Positions 8,793 through 16,250 of a DNA stretch of 64,000 bases are shown here, piece after piece. Under the pieces are notes generated by a model. The model was not told the origin of the DNA, made no database searches, and saw only the letters and a program-made list of their open reading frames with translations. Origin of the DNA: Pseudomonadota bacterium (GTDB lineage Bacteria; Pseudomonadota; Alphaproteobacteria; Sphingomonadales; Sphingomonadaceae); contig JAEWBB010000021.1 in assembly GCA_023391375.1 (NCBI GenBank), positions 62,001-126,000 of the forward strand. The letters run 5' to 3'. The translations under genes were made by a program, and so were the position numbers. Each line of letters opens with the position of its first letter. Positions within the stretch are counted from its first letter, which is position 1.

Positions 8793-9278
8793 ATGAAAGG
8801 TGCCCGCCCCCTCACGAACGGTGAAATCGCACTGGCGCGGACGATATTCGGCGACGCGATCGATTATGGGAGGGTCAAGATCGTCCGCCGCAAGTGGTGG
8901 CCCTTCCAGCCCAAGGGCATCACCATGGCACCGACCGGCAATATCCACTTCCATCCGGACAGCCCGAACTGGTCGGAGGACTTTTCGAAGGAAGGCCTGT
9001 CGCTGCAGGGCCTCTTCATCCACGAAATGACCCATGTCTGGCAGACGCAAACGAAAGGCCGCTACTTCCTGCCGCTGATGCGCCATCCCTTTTGCCGTTA
9101 TGACTATCGACTGAAAGACGGGCAGCCGTTCGGCGGCTACGGCCTCGAGCAGCAGGCGGAACTGGTCCGCCACCGCTTCCTCGCCAACCGCGGCGCGGTG
9201 GTGAAGCAGGTCTGCGAAGCGGGGTTGCTTCCCTTCGGATCAGCCCGCCTTGGCGACGCCGACCAGCGCCGGACGTAG
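8793..9278 (+). CDS. Vgr-related protein with a HExxH zinc-peptidase-like motif
   Basis: A 161-residue protein resembling short sphingomonad proteins that databases call vgr related. It contains H77-E-M-T-H81, a gluzincin-like HExxH, and a downstream G-L-E-Q-Q-A-E-L segment (about residues 123-131) whose glutamates could supply a third metal ligand. There is no signal peptide and no T6SS spike (gp27/gp5) domain, so the Vgr name looks inherited rather than functional. The preceding region I-H-F-H-P-D is histidine rich. ATG 8793 begins the conserved MKGARPLT. Its 3' end overlaps the convergent grpE by 39 bases. Enzymatic activity is inference from the motif alone. Confidence 0.7.
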   Translation: MKGARPLTNGEIALARTIFGDAIDYGRVKIVRRKWWPFQPKGITMAPTGNIHFHPDSPNWSEDFSKEGLSLQGLFIHEMTHVWQTQTKGRYFLPLMRHPFCRYDYRLKDGQPFGGYGLEQQAELVRHRFLANRGAVVKQVCEAGLLPFGSARLGDADQRRT

Positions 9279-9785
9279 CAGCCGCCCCTTCATTTCGTAA
9301 CCCGCCTGCATCTCCTCGACGACCGTGCCGGGCTCGGCGTCCGCGCTGGGAATTTCGATCATCGCCTGGTGCTTGTTCGGGTCGAGCGGCAGGCCCTTGG
9401 CGGCGACGCGTTCGACGCCGTTGCGGGTCATGACCGACTCCATTTCGCGCAGAGTGGCCTCGATGCCTTCGACGAAGCTCTTCATTTCGCCTTCACGGGC
9501 ACCAGCCGGCACGTGGGCGATGGCGCGCTCGAGGTGATCTTTCACGCTCAGCATGTCGCGGGCAAAGCCGGCGGCGGCGAAGCTGCGCGTGTCGGCCAGT
9601 TCCTTTTCCATCCGCCGCCGCGCGTTCTGCAGCTCGGCGGCGGCGTACAGCGCCTTCGCGTTGGCCTCCTCGACCTGCTTTTCAAGCTCGCCGACACGGT
9701 CGTGCTCGGCCAGTTCGGGAGCACCCTCGGCGGTTTCTGCGCGGATTTCCTCCGCCTCGTCGTGAAGCTTCTTGTCGTCGTTCAT
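9240..9785 (-). CDS. grpE: Nucleotide exchange factor GrpE
   Basis: Co-chaperone that releases ADP from DnaK. The 181-residue protein has an acidic N-terminal coiled coil (residues 1-75, D-E-A-E-E-I-R-A and repeated E/A heptads) and a C-terminal beta domain with the family signature around M-E-S-V-M-T-R-N-G-V-E and the H-Q-A-M-I-E-I-P segment. Normal length. Its start overlaps the stop of hrcA by four bases, the classical hrcA-grpE operon of alphaproteobacteria. The 3' end overlaps a convergent gene. Confidence 0.97.
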   Translation of the reverse strand: MNDDKKLHDEAEEIRAETAEGAPELAEHDRVGELEKQVEEANAKALYAAAELQNARRRMEKELADTRSFAAAGFARDMLSVKDHLERAIAHVPAGAREGEMKSFVEGIEATLREMESVMTRNGVERVAAKGLPLDPNKHQAMIEIPSADAEPGTVVEEMQAGYEMKGRLLRPALVGVAKAG

Positions 9786-10813
9786 TGCATCCGCCTCGTA
9801 AGCGCCTGCGCGGTGAAGTCCACCATCGGGACCACGCGGGCATAATTCAACCGTGTCGGGCCGATCACGCCGACCACCCCCACCACCTGGCCCTCGGGCC
9901 CGCGGTAGGGCGCGGCAATGACGCTCGACCCCGAAAGCGAGAACATCCGGTTCTCGCTGCCGATGAATATCCGGCAGCCTTCCCCTTCGCTCGCGCTTTC
10001 CAGCAGGCGCGCGATGTCGTGCGCGTCCTCCAATTCTTCAAGCAGCTTCCGCACCCGCTCGAGATCGGCGACCGCCGACGCGTCGAGCAGGTTGGCCGCG
10101 CCCTTGACGATCAGCACCGGCCGCTGGTCGAGATCCTCGCTCCATGCGGCAAGGCCCTGGGCGACCAGTTCGGCTGCGGCGCTGTCGATCGCCTCTCGGC
10201 GGGCGACATTCTCGGCCCGCAGCCTGGCCACCGCTTCACCGATGGTCAGGCCGGACAGGCGGGCGCTGACGTAGTTGGCGACCTCGGCCATCTGCAGCGC
10301 ACTCGTGCCGCCGGGCAACGGGACCACGCGGTTTTCGACCGCGCCGTCCATGCCGACCAGCACCGCCAGTGCCCTCGCGCCGTCTAGCGGCACGAAGCTC
10401 AACTGCTTAAGGCGCATTTCCATCTTCGGCGCGGTGACCACCCCGGCACAGGCGGACAGGCCCGAAAGCGTCGCGCTGGCCGCCGCGAGGGCCTGCTCGA
10501 CCGGCCCTTCGCCGATTCCGCGCTCGATCGCGGCCCGCTCGATCGGCCGCGGAATCGACGCCTGCATGATCCCGTCGACGAACAGCCGCAGCCCGCTTTC
10601 GGTCGGGATTCGCCCGGCGCTGGTGTGGGGATGGGTCAGCAGTCCCCGTTCTTCCAGCGCCTGCATCACGCCGCGGATCGAGGCGGGCGACAGGCTGACC
10701 GAACCGGCGAGCTGTTTCGACCCGACCGGTTGCCCGCGGCTCAGGTAATCCTCGACCACCAGCCGGAAGATATCCCGCATGCGGTTGGACAGGTCGCCGA
10801 TCGGCTCGTTCAT
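9782..10813 (-). CDS. hrcA: Heat-inducible transcription repressor HrcA
   Basis: Repressor of heat-shock genes that binds the CIRCE operator. The 343-residue protein has an N-terminal winged helix (residues 10-75, with V-S-L-S-P-A-S-I-R-G-V-M as recognition helix), a GAF-like middle and the C-terminal dimer domain with G-V-V-G-V-I-G-P-T-R-L-N-Y-A. It is the first gene of hrcA-grpE. A leaderless-type promoter lies directly before the ATG. No CIRCE inverted repeat (TTAGCACTC-N9-GAGTGCTAA) is visible upstream, so this operon is probably not autoregulated in the classical way; groESL elsewhere is the expected target. Confidence 0.96.
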   Translation of the reverse strand: MNEPIGDLSNRMRDIFRLVVEDYLSRGQPVGSKQLAGSVSLSPASIRGVMQALEERGLLTHPHTSAGRIPTESGLRLFVDGIMQASIPRPIERAAIERGIGEGPVEQALAAASATLSGLSACAGVVTAPKMEMRLKQLSFVPLDGARALAVLVGMDGAVENRVVPLPGGTSALQMAEVANYVSARLSGLTIGEAVARLRAENVARREAIDSAAAELVAQGLAAWSEDLDQRPVLIVKGAANLLDASAVADLERVRKLLEELEDAHDIARLLESASEGEGCRIFIGSENRMFSLSGSSVIAAPYRGPEGQVVGVVGVIGPTRLNYARVVPMVDFTAQALTRRMQ

Positions 10814-10819
10814 GGGGGC

Positions 10820-10848
10820 GATGTAGGCGCGGCGACGCGCGACCTCAA
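10820..10848 (-). promoter_or_regulatory. Predicted leaderless promoter of hrcA-grpE
   Basis: Minus strand TTGAGG (10843-10848), 17-base spacer, TACATC (10820-10825), then six bases to the hrcA ATG. The -35 overlaps the stop codon of the preceding lipoprotein gene. No ribosome site fits between promoter and start. Confidence 0.55.
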
Positions 10849-11366
10849 CTTCCCTTGCCGCCGCCTTCCTCGGGCAACATGTCGAGAACGGGGGTCGTCA
10901 TCGCAGCGTCGTCGACGATCGCGTCAGCGGCCTTCAGCGCGGCCGACAGGTCGGCGTCCCGTCCCGCCGAGCAGTTGGTGTTCCACGAAAAGGCGGTAGC
11001 CTGCCCGGCCTTGGTCCACGCGATCTTGCCATACGGGCCGTCGGTGAACCGCGCATCGCAGCCTTCCGGCCGCGCGGCCTCGGTCGCGACACGGTCGAGG
11101 GCCGCGGACAGTGCCGCGACCTGCGCTGTCGTCAGCGTCGTCCGGCGGTGCTGGTAACCCGGCTTCTCCCGCCCTCCGAAAGGTGTTTCGTCTCGCACAT
11201 GGTCAACGTGACCACTCGCATCGAGCGTCCAGCGATGGACGAGATTGCCCCACGACCGAACCTCGAACGACGCCGACTCGAGGAGCGGCGACGCAGGTAC
11301 GGGCGCGACCATCGTCTGGCAGGCGGCGAGGAGAAGCGGGAGTGCGGCGAGCGGGAGTGTCTTCAT
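10845..11366 (-). CDS. Predicted lipoprotein of unknown function
   Basis: A 173-residue protein with a lipoprotein signal peptide: short basic start, hydrophobic stretch, and the lipobox L-L-A-A-C with the acyl-accepting cysteine at residue 16. The mature part has four more cysteines (two pairs, around C-D-A-R-F and N-C-S-A), which could form disulfides in the periplasm. No named domain is recognised; the E-V-R-S-W-G and T-L-D-A-S-G segments suggest a small beta sandwich. It lies between hrcA (downstream, same strand) and rph (divergent). Confidence 0.75.
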   Translation of the reverse strand: MKTLPLAALPLLLAACQTMVAPVPASPLLESASFEVRSWGNLVHRWTLDASGHVDHVRDETPFGGREKPGYQHRRTTLTTAQVAALSAALDRVATEAARPEGCDARFTDGPYGKIAWTKAGQATAFSWNTNCSAGRDADLSAALKAADAIVDDAAMTTPVLDMLPEEGGGKGS

Positions 11367-11432
11367 GGCGCCGACGCTGGCGGTTTCGCGCCCATGCGTC
11401 TAGGGCCTGCGGCACACCATACGGAGATTCCC

Positions 11433-12149
11433 ATGCGTCCTTCCGGCCGCGCGCCCGACGAAATGCGCGCCCACACCTTCGAGCCCGCCTTCACCAAGCA
11501 CGCCGAAGGCTCGTGCCTGGTCAGCTTCGGCGAGACCCGCGTGCTCGTCACCGCCAGCGTCGAAGACCGCGTCCCGCCGTTCTTGCGTGGCAAGGGCCAA
11601 GGCTGGGTCACCGCCGAATATGGCATGCTGCCCCGCGCAACCCACACCCGCGGCAACCGCGAGGCGGCCAAGGGCAAGCAGTCCGGCCGCACGCAAGAAA
11701 TCCAGCGCCTGATCGGCCGCTCGCTGCGCGCCGTGGTCGACATGAAGAAGCTCGGCGAGCGCCAGATCACGCTCGACTGCGACGTCATCCAGGCCGACGG
11801 CGGCACCCGCACCGCGTCGATCACCGGCGCCTGGGTTGCGCTGCGCATCGCCATCGACAAGCTGCTGGCCTCTGGCGCGCTGGCCGAAGACCCGATCGTG
11901 ACCCAGGTCGCGGCCGTGTCGTGCGGCATCCACGAAGGCACGCCGGTGCTCGACCTCGACTATATCGAGGACAGCTCGGCCCATTCGGACGGCAATTTCG
12001 TGATGACCGGAGACGGCAACATCGTCGAAGCGCAGCTGACCGCCGAGGGCGCAACCTTCGACGAGGAAGGCCTTCTCCGCCTGCTCCGGCTGGCGCGGCT
12101 CGGCTGCACCGAAATTTTCAAGGCACAGTTGAAGGCCACCGGCCGGTAA
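11433..12149 (+). CDS. rph: Ribonuclease PH
   Basis: Phosphate-dependent 3'-to-5' exoribonuclease that trims tRNA 3' ends. The 238-residue protein begins MRPSGRAPDEMR and contains the family hallmarks G-Y-G-M-L-P-R-A-T-H-T-R and the R-G-N-R-E arginine cluster, plus D-L-D-Y-x-E-D near the catalytic aspartates. The start was placed at ATG 11433 (GGAG nine bases upstream) because upstream codons in this frame are not conserved. It begins the plus-strand series rph-rdgB-hemW; rdgB starts 13 bases after its stop. Confidence 0.97.
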   Translation: MRPSGRAPDEMRAHTFEPAFTKHAEGSCLVSFGETRVLVTASVEDRVPPFLRGKGQGWVTAEYGMLPRATHTRGNREAAKGKQSGRTQEIQRLIGRSLRAVVDMKKLGERQITLDCDVIQADGGTRTASITGAWVALRIAIDKLLASGALAEDPIVTQVAAVSCGIHEGTPVLDLDYIEDSSAHSDGNFVMTGDGNIVEAQLTAEGATFDEEGLLRLLRLARLGCTEIFKAQLKATGR

Positions 12150-12162
12150 GGAGACCAGAAGC

Positions 12163-12771
12163 GTGAACAAGGTCGGGGACAAGCTTGTCATCGCCACGCA
12201 CAACGCGGGCAAGCTTCGCGAAATCCGCGAGCTGCTGGCGCCCTACGGCATCGAGTGCCTGGGCGCGGCCGAGCTTGACCTTCCCGAGCCGGAAGAGACC
12301 GGCAACACGTTCGTCGACAATGCCGAGCTCAAGGCGCGGCAGGCGGCGGATTTGTCCGGCCTGCCTGCGCTGGCCGACGACAGCGGTCTGAGCGTCGACG
12401 CGCTTCACGGCATGCCGGGAATCTTTTCCGCCCGCTGGGCCGAGGACGAATCCGGCAACCGTGACTTTTCGCGTGCGATGGAGCGGGTGAACAGGGAGGT
12501 CGAGGCGGCCGGCGAGGACGCGGGTCACGACGCCCACTTCGTCTGCGCGCTTTCGCTCGCCTGGCCCGACGGCAACATCGAAACGTTCGAGGGTAAGGTC
12601 CATGGCACGCTCACATGGCCGCCGCGCGGCGAACGGGGCTTCGGCTACGATCCGGTGTTCGTCGCCAACGGGCTGACGCAGACCTTCGCCGAGATCGACC
12701 CGGCCGAAAAGCACGCGATCAGCCACCGCGCCGACGCGTTCCGCCAGCTGGTGGCCTTCCTCGACCAGTGA
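12163..12771 (+). CDS. rdgB: XTP/dITP diphosphatase (RdgB/HAM1)
   Basis: House-cleaning pyrophosphatase that hydrolyses dITP, ITP and XTP so that deaminated purines are not incorporated. The 202-residue protein carries the HAM1 motifs: A-T-H-N-A-G-K at the N-terminus for nucleotide binding, T-F-V-D-N-A-x-x-K, and A-D-D-S-G-L with the catalytic aspartates; F-G-Y-D-P-V-F closes the active site. The start is GTG 12163, preceded by AAGGAGA. The stop overlaps the GTG of hemW in GTGA, so the two are translationally coupled. Confidence 0.97.
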   Translation: MNKVGDKLVIATHNAGKLREIRELLAPYGIECLGAAELDLPEPEETGNTFVDNAELKARQAADLSGLPALADDSGLSVDALHGMPGIFSARWAEDESGNRDFSRAMERVNREVEAAGEDAGHDAHFVCALSLAWPDGNIETFEGKVHGTLTWPPRGERGFGYDPVFVANGLTQTFAEIDPAEKHAISHRADAFRQLVAFLDQ

Positions 12772-13874
12772 CCGCCCAGCCCCTCGCGCTTTACGTCCAC
12801 TGGCCGTTCTGCGTTTCCAAATGTCCCTATTGCGACTTCAATAGCCACATCCGCGACTCCGTTGATCAGGATGCGTGGCGCGACGCGCTGCTGGCCGACC
12901 TCGCACATGAGGCGGCGCTTCTCCCCGATCGCCAGCTGACCAGCATCTTCTTCGGCGGCGGCACCCCGTCACTAATGGGGCCCTCGACCGCCGAAGCGGT
13001 GATCCGCGCCGCCAAGGCCGCATGGGCGCCGTCGGACGACATCGAGATCACGCTCGAGGCCAACCCCAACAGCGCCGAGGCCGCGCGTTTCGCCGACCTC
13101 GCTGCCGCCGGCGTCAATCGCATCAGCCTCGGCTTGCAAAGCTTCGACGATGCCAAGCTCGCCTTCCTCGGCCGTGCGCACAGCGCCGACGAGGGCCAGC
13201 GCGCGCTCGCCGCCGCGCAAGCCGTTGTGCCCCGCGTCAGCTTCGACCTGATCTACGCCTTGCCCGGCGACGACGAGGCCAGCTGGCAACGCGACCTCGA
13301 CCGTGCGCTGTCGCTCGGCACCGAGCATCTCTCGCTCTACCAGCTGACGATCGAACCGGGCACGCGCTTCGCCACCGACGTCGCCAAGCATGCATTCGAA
13401 CCGCTCGACTCCGACCGTTCCGCCGCGCTGTTCGAGATGACGCGGGACGTGACGGCCGCCGCCGGAATCCCGGCCTACGAAATCTCCAACCACGCCCGCC
13501 CAGGCGCGGAAAGCCGCCACAACCTGACCTACTGGCGTTACGGCGACTACGCGGGCATCGGTCCCGGCGCGCATGGCCGCCGCACCGGCATGCGCACCGT
13601 CCGTCACAAGAAGCCGGAGAACTTCCTCGCCGCCGTCGCCCGCAACGGCCACGGCTTGGTCGAGGAAGAAAAGCTGACCGCCGAGGAAATCGCGCACGAG
13701 AGGCTGGTGATGGGCCTTCGCCTTGCCGAAGGCGTCGACGCCACGCTGGCCGACCCTGTCGCGACCGAACGACTCATCGGCCACGGCCTGTTGTGGCGCG
13801 AAGGTGGCAAAATCGGCACGACCGAATCCGGCCGCCTGTTGCTCGACGCGATCCTGGTCGAGCTGGCGCCTTAG
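12768..13874 (+). CDS. hemW: Radical SAM family heme chaperone HemW
   Basis: Radical-SAM-type heme-binding protein thought to deliver heme to respiratory enzymes, long misnamed as coproporphyrinogen oxidase. The 368-residue protein has CxxxCxxC at C15/C19/C22 in the W-P-F-C-x-x-x-C-P-Y-C segment and the HemW-specific H-N-x-x-Y-W motif, which separates it from the true HemN. The start is GTG 12768, overlapping the rdgB stop by four bases; the longer open frame upstream is only the rdgB antiphase. It ends in a four-base convergent stop overlap with the PBP-activator gene. Confidence 0.93.
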   Translation: MTAQPLALYVHWPFCVSKCPYCDFNSHIRDSVDQDAWRDALLADLAHEAALLPDRQLTSIFFGGGTPSLMGPSTAEAVIRAAKAAWAPSDDIEITLEANPNSAEAARFADLAAAGVNRISLGLQSFDDAKLAFLGRAHSADEGQRALAAAQAVVPRVSFDLIYALPGDDEASWQRDLDRALSLGTEHLSLYQLTIEPGTRFATDVAKHAFEPLDSDRSAALFEMTRDVTAAAGIPAYEISNHARPGAESRHNLTYWRYGDYAGIGPGAHGRRTGMRTVRHKKPENFLAAVARNGHGLVEEEKLTAEEIAHERLVMGLRLAEGVDATLADPVATERLIGHGLLWREGGKIGTTESGRLLLDAILVELAP

Positions 13875-15016
13875 AATTTCGTCCCGGCGGGCGACACAAC
13901 GGTGGTCCCCTTGGCCGTCACCTGCCGCACCTCGAGCATCCTTTCGGCCACCCCGTCCCGGCGGAAGCGGAAGCTGCCGTCGACACCGGCAAAGCCATCC
14001 TTGTCGAGCAGGCTGCGCTGCGGGAACGGACGGCCCCGCGGCCAGTCCTTCGCGGCACGCACGGCCAGCAGCATGGCGTCGTAGCCGAGGCTGGCGAGCC
14101 GGTAAGGCTGCTTGCCATAGCGGGCCTGGTAGCGGCCAGTCAGCTGCTGGAACCGCGCATCGCTGGGCGCGGCGTAGAAGGCCCCGCGAAGCGCTGCCGT
14201 CTTGCCGAGAGACGAATCGCTCGACCAAAGCTCGGTGCCCAGGATCTTCGCCGTTCGCGGCAAAACCGGTGCGGCATTGGCGGCGGCGCGGCCGTTATCG
14301 CCGATCAGCACGGCATCGAACGGCCCCTTGGCCTTCAACCGCGTCGCAGCCGCCTTCGGCCCGACCGCATTGCGCGGATAGGTTTCGACCGCGCCCAGAC
14401 GGCCACCTGCATTGCCGACGGCACTTGCCAGCGCGGCCTTGGCGCGATCGCCGTATAGCCCCTGCGGTACGATCCCGGTGAAGCGCGTGGCGCCTTGGCT
14501 CCGCGCGAACGAGACGACGCGGTCGACCGACTGGTTCGGCGTGAAGCCGAGGACGTAGACGCCCGGCGCGGCGACGCCGGCGTCATTGGAAAAGGCGATA
14601 ATCGGCACGCCAGCGTTGCGCGCGATCGGCGAAGCGGCGGCAACATCTTCGCTGAGCAACGGCCCGAGGATGATTCCGGCCCCTTCGGCCAGTGCGCGGT
14701 TCGTCGCGGCGGCCGCCCCGCCCGCACCGGCACTGTCGTACATCGACACGCGGATATTCTTTTCGCCGGTGTCGAGCAGGGCTAGGCTTGCCGCGTTGGC
14801 CAGCGACTGGCCGATGCCCGCATCGTTGCCCGACAGCGGCACGATGACCGCGACAAGGTTGCGCTCGCCGGGCGGGAGGTTGGGGCCGGGGCCGGGGCCG
14901 GGGCCGATCGGACCGCGCGGTCCGCCGACGCAAGCGGCCAGCGCGAGGGCGCCCGCCGATGTCAGGCCGAGGAGGAAGTTGCGACGCGCTTGCCGATGTC
15001 CGCGTAGAAGTGCCAT
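13871..15016 (-). CDS. Penicillin-binding protein activator (LpoA-like periplasmic-binding fold lipoprotein)
   Basis: A 381-residue outer-membrane lipoprotein candidate: basic N-terminus, hydrophobic segment and lipobox A-L-A-A-C at about residue 28, a Gly-Pro repeat linker (residues 31-47), then a type I periplasmic-binding (Leu/Ile/Val-binding) fold with V-A-V-I-V-P-L-S-G at its start. E. coli LpoA, whose C-terminal domain has this fold, activates PBP1a, and its gene also neighbours rsmI and yraN, which supports the assignment. The N-terminal TPR part of LpoA is missing here. The start at 15016 is 15 bases from the divergent rsmI start; longer frames upstream are antisense to rsmI. Confidence 0.8.
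   Translation of the reverse strand: MALLRGHRQARRNFLLGLTSAGALALAACVGGPRGPIGPGPGPGPNLPPGERNLVAVIVPLSGNDAGIGQSLANAASLALLDTGEKNIRVSMYDSAGAGGAAAATNRALAEGAGIILGPLLSEDVAAASPIARNAGVPIIAFSNDAGVAAPGVYVLGFTPNQSVDRVVSFARSQGATRFTGIVPQGLYGDRAKAALASAVGNAGGRLGAVETYPRNAVGPKAAATRLKAKGPFDAVLIGDNGRAAANAAPVLPRTAKILGTELWSSDSSLGKTAALRGAFYAAPSDARFQQLTGRYQARYGKQPYRLASLGYDAMLLAVRAAKDWPRGRPFPQRSLLDKDGFAGVDGSFRFRRDGVAERMLEVRQVTAKGTTVVSPAGTKF
14882..14905 (-). repeat. Tandem GGGGCC hexamer, four copies, coding for a Gly-Pro linker
   Basis: Four perfect copies of a six-base unit within the PBP-activator gene. Read on the minus strand it encodes alternating Gly-Pro directly after the lipobox. Because the unit is a multiple of three, slippage would lengthen or shorten the linker without breaking the frame. 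Confidence 0.8.
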
Positions 15017-15031
15017 CAGTGCCTGATCTCC

Positions 15032-15871
15032 ATGTCCGATCCCCTCCCCCCTGGCCTCTACATCGTTGCGACGCCCATCGGCAACTTGGGCGACCTCACC
15101 ATGCGCGCCGCCGACATCCTGAAGCGCGCGGACCTCGTGCTGGCCGAAGACAAGAGGGTCAGCGCCAAGCTGCTCCGTCACATCGGGTCGAAGGCGCCGA
15201 TGATGGCGTATCACGACCATAGCGACGAGGGAGTTCGCGAACGCATCCTCGGCGACCTTTCGTCCAAGGCCGTGGCACTGGTCAGCGACGCGGGCACGCC
15301 CTTGATCAGCGATCCCGGCTTCAAGCTGGTGCGCGCAGCGCGCGAAGCGGGTCACTTCGTCACCACCCTGCCCGGCCCTTGTGCGGCGATCGCGGGGCTG
15401 TCGATGGCGGGCCTTCCGACCGACCGATTCCTGTTCGCCGGCTTCCTGCCCGCCAAGGCCAAGGCGCGGGCGGACACGATTGCCGAGTTGTCACCGATCC
15501 GCGCGACGCTCGTGTTTTATGAAAGCGGCCCGCGGCTTGGCGAGTCGCTTGCCGCGCTGGCGGCCGGGTTGGGCAGCCGCGACGCGGTCGTCGCCCGCGA
15601 AATCAGCAAGCTTCACGAAGAAGTCGCCAGCGGCCCCCTTCTCGACCTCGCCGCCCGCTTCACCGCTTCGCCGCCCAAAGGCGAGATTGTCGTTATGGTC
15701 GGACCGCCCGCCGAGCGCGCCGCGGCCAGCGAAGAGGATCTCGACGCCGCCCTGATCGAGGCCATGCAGCGCCTGTCGCCGTCGCGTGCCGCCGCCGAAG
15801 TGGCCGAGGCCCTTTCGATCCCGCGCAAGCGCGCCTACGCGCGCGCCCTCGAGCTCGGGGACGGCGGCTGA
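15032..15871 (+). CDS. rsmI: 16S rRNA (cytidine(1402)-2'-O)-methyltransferase RsmI
   Basis: SAM-dependent ribose methyltransferase acting on C1402 in the decoding centre. The 279-residue protein has the tetrapyrrole-methylase fold with L-Y-I-V-A-T-P-I-G-N-L-G-D at residues 8-20, E-D-K-R, S-D-A-G-T-P-L-I-S-D-P-G and the F-Y-E-S-x-x-R segment, all diagnostic for RsmI. It reads divergently from the PBP activator, 15 bases apart, and its stop overlaps the CTG start of yraN. The rsmI-yraN-PBP-activator association is conserved across proteobacteria. Confidence 0.97.
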   Translation: MSDPLPPGLYIVATPIGNLGDLTMRAADILKRADLVLAEDKRVSAKLLRHIGSKAPMMAYHDHSDEGVRERILGDLSSKAVALVSDAGTPLISDPGFKLVRAAREAGHFVTTLPGPCAAIAGLSMAGLPTDRFLFAGFLPAKAKARADTIAELSPIRATLVFYESGPRLGESLAALAAGLGSRDAVVAREISKLHEEVASGPLLDLAARFTASPPKGEIVVMVGPPAERAAASEEDLDAALIEAMQRLSPSRAAAEVAEALSIPRKRAYARALELGDGG

Positions 15872-16218
15872 ACCGCGCCGAGGCGGAACGGCGTGGACGC
15901 CGTGCAGAAACCATCGCCGCCTGGTGGCTTCGCCTCCACGGCTGGCGGATTCTCGCCCGGCGCGCCCGGGTCCGCGGCGGCGAAGTCGACCTGGTCGCCC
16001 GTCGCGGCAAGACCCTGGCCTTCGTCGAAGTGAAGCAGCGGGCCAGCGCCGATGCCGCCGCCCTGTCGCTCGACGAACGGCGATTGCGGCGCGTGGTCGC
16101 AGCCGCCGAACAGCTGGCGCCGCGCTTCGCACGCGGCAACGACGATATCCGCATCGACGCGATCTTCGTCATCCCCGGGCGATGGCCCCATCACCTCCCT
16201 AACGTCTGGCTGGGGTGA
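15868..16218 (+). CDS. YraN family (UPF0102) protein, predicted CTG start
   Basis: A 116-residue protein with a restriction-endonuclease-like fold; the motif G-E-V-D-L-V-A-R-R followed by F-V-E-V-K at residues 40-58 is the E-D-x-V-K nuclease-type core of UPF0102. The role in the cell is unknown. In frame there is no ATG, GTG or TTG that keeps the conserved N-terminus (N-R-A-E-A-E-R-R-G-R-R-A-E); an internal ATG at 16030 would delete the core. A CTG at 15868 overlaps the rsmI stop as CTGA, in exactly the place where ATGA or GTGA is usual, and GGGGACGG lies upstream. The gene ends 33 bases before gshB. Confidence 0.8.
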   Translation: MNRAEAERRGRRAETIAAWWLRLHGWRILARRARVRGGEVDLVARRGKTLAFVEVKQRASADAAALSLDERRLRRVVAAAEQLAPRFARGNDDIRIDAIFVIPGRWPHHLPNVWLG

Positions 16219-16243
16219 CAAGCCCGCTGCCCTCGCCTAGGCG
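16215..16243 (+). promoter_or_regulatory. Predicted leaderless promoter of gshB
   Basis: GTGACA (16215-16220), 17-base spacer, TAGGCG (16238-16243), then seven bases to ATG 16251. The -35 overlaps the yraN stop codon. The geometry favours ATG 16251 over a GTG at 16215. Confidence 0.55.
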
Positions 16244-16250
16244 CGAGACC

